NCBI GenBank assembly: GCA_001465935.1
Contig: LNKV01000020.1
Coordinates: forward strand, 813,252 to 877,251
Source of the DNA: Clarireedia homoeocarpa
Taxonomy: Eukaryota > Ascomycota > Leotiomycetes > Helotiales > Rutstroemiaceae
Length of the DNA: 64,000 nucleotides
Direction: 5' to 3'
This document shows, piece after piece, positions 60,658 through 64,000 of this stretch. Each line of letters starts with the position of its first letter. The first letter of the stretch is position 1. The notes below the pieces were generated by a model. It saw only the letters and a list, made by a program, of their open reading frames with translations, had not been told where the DNA came from and ran no database searches. Both the position numbers and the translations under genes were made by a program.

Positions 60658-60663
60658 ATGTGA
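60658..60663 (+). promoter_or_regulatory. Start-stop minimal uORF
   Basis: ATG immediately followed by TGA, overlapping the TGACTCA site. If present in the mRNA, a start-stop element would hold back scanning ribosomes. It may instead lie in the untranscribed promoter. Confidence 0.35.
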
Positions 60664-60667
60664 CTCA
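60661..60667. promoter_or_regulatory. CPRE/Gcn4-type TGACTCA site
   Basis: A perfect match to the core bound by CPC1/CpcA/Gcn4 lies 328 bp before the open frame of the bZIP gene. CPRE elements in cpc-1 and cpcA promoters are established and support autoregulation. Occupancy here is inferred. Confidence 0.6.
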
Positions 60668-60985
60668 TACTGGAAATCCGCATTAGTCTGCTTTGATCCT
60701 AGTGCCACATCGCCCTTACCCTAAATTCTCATCCGGACTGCCACTTTGGCCCAATCACACAACCCCATTCATCCACTAGCACTTTTCCCTCCTCTCTCGC
60801 TTCGGCCGCTTCTGACATTGTCGCATTTAAGTATAGGAAGAATTTCCCCCCAGGCCACGAAACTTTTTCTGCTTCTACTTTTGACTCTTACATTATCATC
60901 TTCTCTTCCCTTACACACTCAACATCATTCAGATCACAATATTCATATCCATCCAAAGCCTTCGAAGAACATCTGTCACAACAAG

Positions 60986-60994
60986 ATGTTCTAA
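60986..60994 (+). promoter_or_regulatory. Two-codon ORF ATG-TTC-TAA in frame with CPC1
   Basis: The last ATG before the CPC1 open frame is followed by one Phe codon and a TAA, all in the CPC1 frame. It is either a minimal uORF or the original start codon cut off by a nonsense change. Confidence 0.6.
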
Positions 60995-62452
60995 GTCTCT
61001 GGCCCTCAAGCTACTCCCTTGTTGACTCCTCCGGTCGGCAAAATTAATTCCCCAACTCAACCAACAATCTCAACTCAATTTTACCCCTCTTCTCCAACTT
61101 CAAGATTTCCTCCCCAGGAATCTTTGTCGTCGACTAGCCTCGCTTCAAGCAGCTTTCGCCCCCCAACCGCAACAATACCTTCACAAGAGTTTTACTCTTT
61201 CACCACGGATTCTCCATCAACATGGCTTCCCACCTCCAGTTCAACGAGCCTGCCGGCACAATCACCTCAATCATCTCACTATCTGAACAACACGGCCAAT
61301 CCCGATCCCGCTCAACAGGTTCCCAATCAGGACTTCGTTCTCTTCGAGAGCAGGACTCACAACGCTCGTCGTACCCCTAGTTTGTCCAATTCAACAGCCT
61401 ATCCAGGCCAAAATCGTCGTCACTCGTCTCATCTCGCATCTGTTTCCTCTGTGCCGCAGAATCAGAGAGTCGCTGCGATCATTCAAGCTACTGGACATTC
61501 AACTTCTACTTCGGCCTTTACCAATCGGTTCATTCCTTCATCTGCGCAGATAGCTCAACATCAGCAATTCCACGCTTCTGCTCCTGCTACTCCAGCGACT
61601 TTGCAACAACCAGCGCGACCTCGTCCTCAAGTGCCTTTGTTTTCACAATCAACTGGGAACGTGCCGCGAACTCCAAACATGGCTTTGCAAGGTAAAACAT
61701 ATGCACATTCACACAGACGTCTGCGCAATGACTCACATCTTCATTCAGACATGGATCTTTTTGACGAATTCACTGCCTTCGAGGGTGGAGCCTCGACACA
61801 AAACTCATACTCCTCAGCTTACTCCTCTCCGGCTGTCGCAACAATGTATGACCCAGCTTCAAACCTGTCATCTTCGAGCTCCACCAACATGGGCACTGTA
61901 TCTCCTCAAGATCTCTTTGTTCGCGAATCATTCGCTTCTGCTCCCAACTCGACTGCATTTACGAACCTGACATCTCCTTCTACGTACAACGATTCCCCAG
62001 ACCTTGGCAACGAATATGACCTTTCTCCTTTCGTCACTGATGCACAAGTTTCCGGCGATGCTTGGTTCCCCCTCTTTCCTCAGGAGGACCAAGTTAAACA
62101 ACCCGAACCTGATCACTCTCCATTGCAAGTAGAGGAAGAGCTTGAGGTCGGTCAAGAACTCAGAAAATCAAAGGACAACCGTCGTCGCTCTGGCTCTGGC
62201 GCATCTCCGCCATCTGGGACTCTTTCTGCTACGTCTGGCATTCGCAAACCTCCGAAGGAGCTTAAGCCTATCATAGTTGATGATCCAAATGACACAGTCG
62301 CGATGAAGCGGGCGCGCAATACCCTTGCAGCACGTAAATCACGACAAAGGAAAATGCAACGTTTCGAAGAGCTCGAGGAGGAAATCAAAAAGTTGACAGA
62401 AGAACGTGATCACTGGAAGAGCATCGCTTTACGAAGGAGCGGTGGACAATAA
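60995..62452 (+). CDS. cpc1: CPC1/Gcn4-type bZIP activator, 5' end unresolved
   Basis: General amino-acid control activator. The frame is open for 485 codons up to TAA 62450-62452. The C-terminal bZIP reads MKRARNTLAARKSRQRKMQR (basic region) and FEELEEEIKKLTEERDHWK (short leucine zipper), as in CPC1. Upstream are acidic/aromatic activation-like segments DMDLFDEFTAFEGG and DAWFPLFPQED, and a Ser/Thr/Pro/Gln-rich N-terminal half beginning SGPQATPLLTPPVGK. The nearest in-frame ATG is at 60986, but a TAA (60992-60994) follows after one codon. The next in-frame ATG is about 220 codons inside, near 61679. The true start may be non-AUG, an upstream spliced exon, or a CAA-to-TAA change. Feature start is therefore the first codon after the stop. 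Confidence 0.85.
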   Translation, partial: VSGPQATPLLTPPVGKINSPTQPTISTQFYPSSPTSRFPPQESLSSTSLASSSFRPPTATIPSQEFYSFTTDSPSTWLPTSSSTSLPAQSPQSSHYLNNTANPDPAQQVPNQDFVLFESRTHNARRTPSLSNSTAYPGQNRRHSSHLASVSSVPQNQRVAAIIQATGHSTSTSAFTNRFIPSSAQIAQHQQFHASAPATPATLQQPARPRPQVPLFSQSTGNVPRTPNMALQGKTYAHSHRRLRNDSHLHSDMDLFDEFTAFEGGASTQNSYSSAYSSPAVATMYDPASNLSSSSSTNMGTVSPQDLFVRESFASAPNSTAFTNLTSPSTYNDSPDLGNEYDLSPFVTDAQVSGDAWFPLFPQEDQVKQPEPDHSPLQVEEELEVGQELRKSKDNRRRSGSGASPPSGTLSATSGIRKPPKELKPIIVDDPNDTVAMKRARNTLAARKSRQRKMQRFEELEEEIKKLTEERDHWKSIALRRSGGQ

Positions 62453-63513
62453 GACTGTTTACTCAGTCGCCGGCACACTCATGGATTGGAGGGAGGGATT
62501 TTTGACCCTTTACTCTAAGGAGACTGTAATAGCAGCTGTCGCGTAGGGGCACAGCAATGACGTTGCAGTCGGGGATCTCATTGAAAAGTCGTCTTGTTCT
62601 TGTACCCTTTCTTATATTTGTTTCAAAGGGAGGATGGTTGGAGAGTACGCCATCGTCATCTTTCTATTCTTAGTGTGTGTCATAGGGAAGGTTTATCGGA
62701 GCATCGATGAAATGTTGCTCATGGTTGGGGTTTACGACTTATTCTCTTTTTCTTGCTTTCTTTGGCTTGTTATAGTATGTCTCGGTGTCTCCCACAGAAT
62801 CTTAAGGATTCTGCCTGGATGGTGACCCAGGCCTGGCTATCTTGTTACTATTTGGAATTATCTATCATATATTTTACGAAGAATCAAGTTGTTGATCACC
62901 ATATTCTGTGCATACTTAAGTTTCATTATCGTGATGTAATGTGATGTGTGATGTGAATTTGTTTGAAGAAAAATGAAAGTGTACACTACTACCTAGGGTC
63001 AACCTCTCTTGTCGCATACTGCTTGCTTGCTTGCTTGCTTGCTTATTTGTTTGCTCTCTTGTAACAAACTGCACAGGTAGACGGACAATAAGTGCACAAC
63101 GACAACATCATCATATTGTTTCTTTCTTTCTCTCTCCCCCAACCCACCCTTTCCCCCCGCCAACACCCACCCCCCCTTTCTTCCACTTGAACTTAATTGC
63201 TACTCCTTACTTGCACTCCTTTCCCCCCTTCCCCCCCCTTCACGGCATCTACATCTACATCTACATCTACATCTACATTCCTGGCAGGCCGGGCCCGTCC
63301 GATCACGCAGCTAGGCTAAGGTTATGGTTAGGTCTTTGATTTATTCATTCATTCGTTCGTTCGTTCATTCGTGGGTAGATAGATAGGTAGGTAGGCACTT
63401 ATCTGTGCACAGCCACACGCTGGCTGGATGTTTTTGGAGGATTTGGTTGTGGATGGATGGATGGATGGGTAGATAGGTGAGCGAGCTATTTTATTCACTG
63501 GTTTGTTTGGGGA

Positions 63514-63552
<39 letters not shown>

Positions 63553-64000
63553 GCTAGCTTAATAGATAGATAGATAGATACATAGATGGTGCTTGAAATG
63601 AATGAATGAATGAATGAATGAATGAATGGTGGATTTTAACTGATTAACATACAGACAGTAAGTAGCTTATAGTTACTTGATGGATTTAAATACAAATTTA
63701 TGTATGTATGTATGTATGTATGCTCTTAGTTAGACAACGCGTGTATGCATGCGCGTTTATATCTGGTTATTTTTATCTTTGGAACCAAGAGAATAAGTTA
63801 TCGTTTTGGAGCAAAGAAAAGTGATTATGCTAGAAATGAGGATGAGGGACTTATGTGAATATTTGTATTTACTTTGATAGTGTAGTGTATTATTGTATTG
63901 TGTGTGGTGAGGTTTGGTTCTTGTATTTTTAGTTCTGTTTATGTTGTATGGGGTTTGTGGATTGGATGAGTGGATACCATGGAGAGGGTGGGGTTTGGTT
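62453..64000. other. CPC1 3' region and gene-free end of window
   Basis: No gene is supported. The first 500 bp are probably 3' UTR, followed by the second microsatellite island. Small plus-strand frames at 62634-62944 have no support. Confidence 0.6.
63006..63724. repeat. Microsatellite island, second copy type
   Basis: Successive arrays of GCTT, CATCTA, ATTC/GTTC, GATA/GGTA, GGAT, GAT (about 11 units, 63519-63551), TAGA, GAAT and TATG repeats within 700 bp, separated by short unique sequence. The style matches the island at 39480-40680. Confidence 0.85.

Noticed and set aside
60211..60724. Several long overlapping frames on both strands
   Set aside because: Up to five frames are open at once in a GC-rich, repeat-containing leader region; this reflects base composition rather than coding. 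Kept only as possible uORFs.
1..64000. Transposons, CRISPR, rRNA or tRNA genes, secondary-metabolite cluster
   Set aside because: No transposase, reverse transcriptase, inverted terminal repeats, tRNA-like folds, rRNA sequence or biosynthetic core gene was seen. A tRNA scan and repeat-library search would settle this.

Overview
The window is nuclear DNA of a filamentous ascomycete (Pezizomycotina). Most genes are split by short introns of about 45-60 nt with GTAAGT/GTATGT-like donors, CTAAC/CTGAC-like branch sites and YAG acceptors. Gene density is about one per 3.5 kb, intergenic regions are long, and the gene set is typically fungal (Atg10, Cdc6, Polo kinase, CPC1/Gcn4-type bZIP, BTGE-like wall glucanase, S10 carboxypeptidase). 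The gene types suggest Leotiomycetes, for example a Helotiales relative of Botrytis or Sclerotinia, but this placement is an inference. I rebuilt exon structures by hand. Each multi-exon model given below sums to a multiple of three and has no internal stop, except where stated.

Layout. 1-10 kb: cdc6 (+) behind a G1/S-type promoter, a membrane-anchored histidine-acid-phosphatase-like protein (-), an amino-acid permease (-) and a decayed ORF. 10-16.3 kb: a GH47 alpha-1,2-mannosidase (-), atg10 (+), a U1A/U2B''-type RRM protein (-) and arpc1 (+); the last two share a divergent promoter. 17.5-26 kb: a flavin monooxygenase (+), a YOX1-like homeodomain factor (-) and a 12-exon serine carboxypeptidase (-). 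27-33.7 kb: Ran GTPase (-), the proteasome chaperone PSMD9/Nas2 (-) and a DH-type RhoGEF (+). 33.7-38.4 kb is gene-poor with tandem repeats. 38.4-49.7 kb: a small four-helix membrane protein (+), a microsatellite-dense stretch, an Rtc3/SBDS-like protein (-), an unknown 250-aa protein (-), OPA3 (-) and Polo kinase (+). 50.5-52.6 kb: a GH17 cell-wall glucanase with a Ser/Val-rich stalk (-). 52.6-60.5 kb is gene-poor and holds one probable pseudogene. 60.5-64 kb: a CPC1/Gcn4-type bZIP gene with a complex leader, followed by a second microsatellite-dense stretch.

No operon-like or secondary-metabolite cluster logic is visible; these are mostly housekeeping genes. I did not find a mobile element, a CRISPR array or a convincing new multi-gene system. 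The most interesting points are the CPC1/Gcn4 leader (upstream ORFs, a TGACTCA self-binding site, and an in-frame TAA just after the only nearby ATG), the MCB/SCB cluster upstream of cdc6, the loss of the usual His-Asp motif in the phosphatase-like protein, a long open frame upstream of the Polo kinase start, and two decayed coding remnants.
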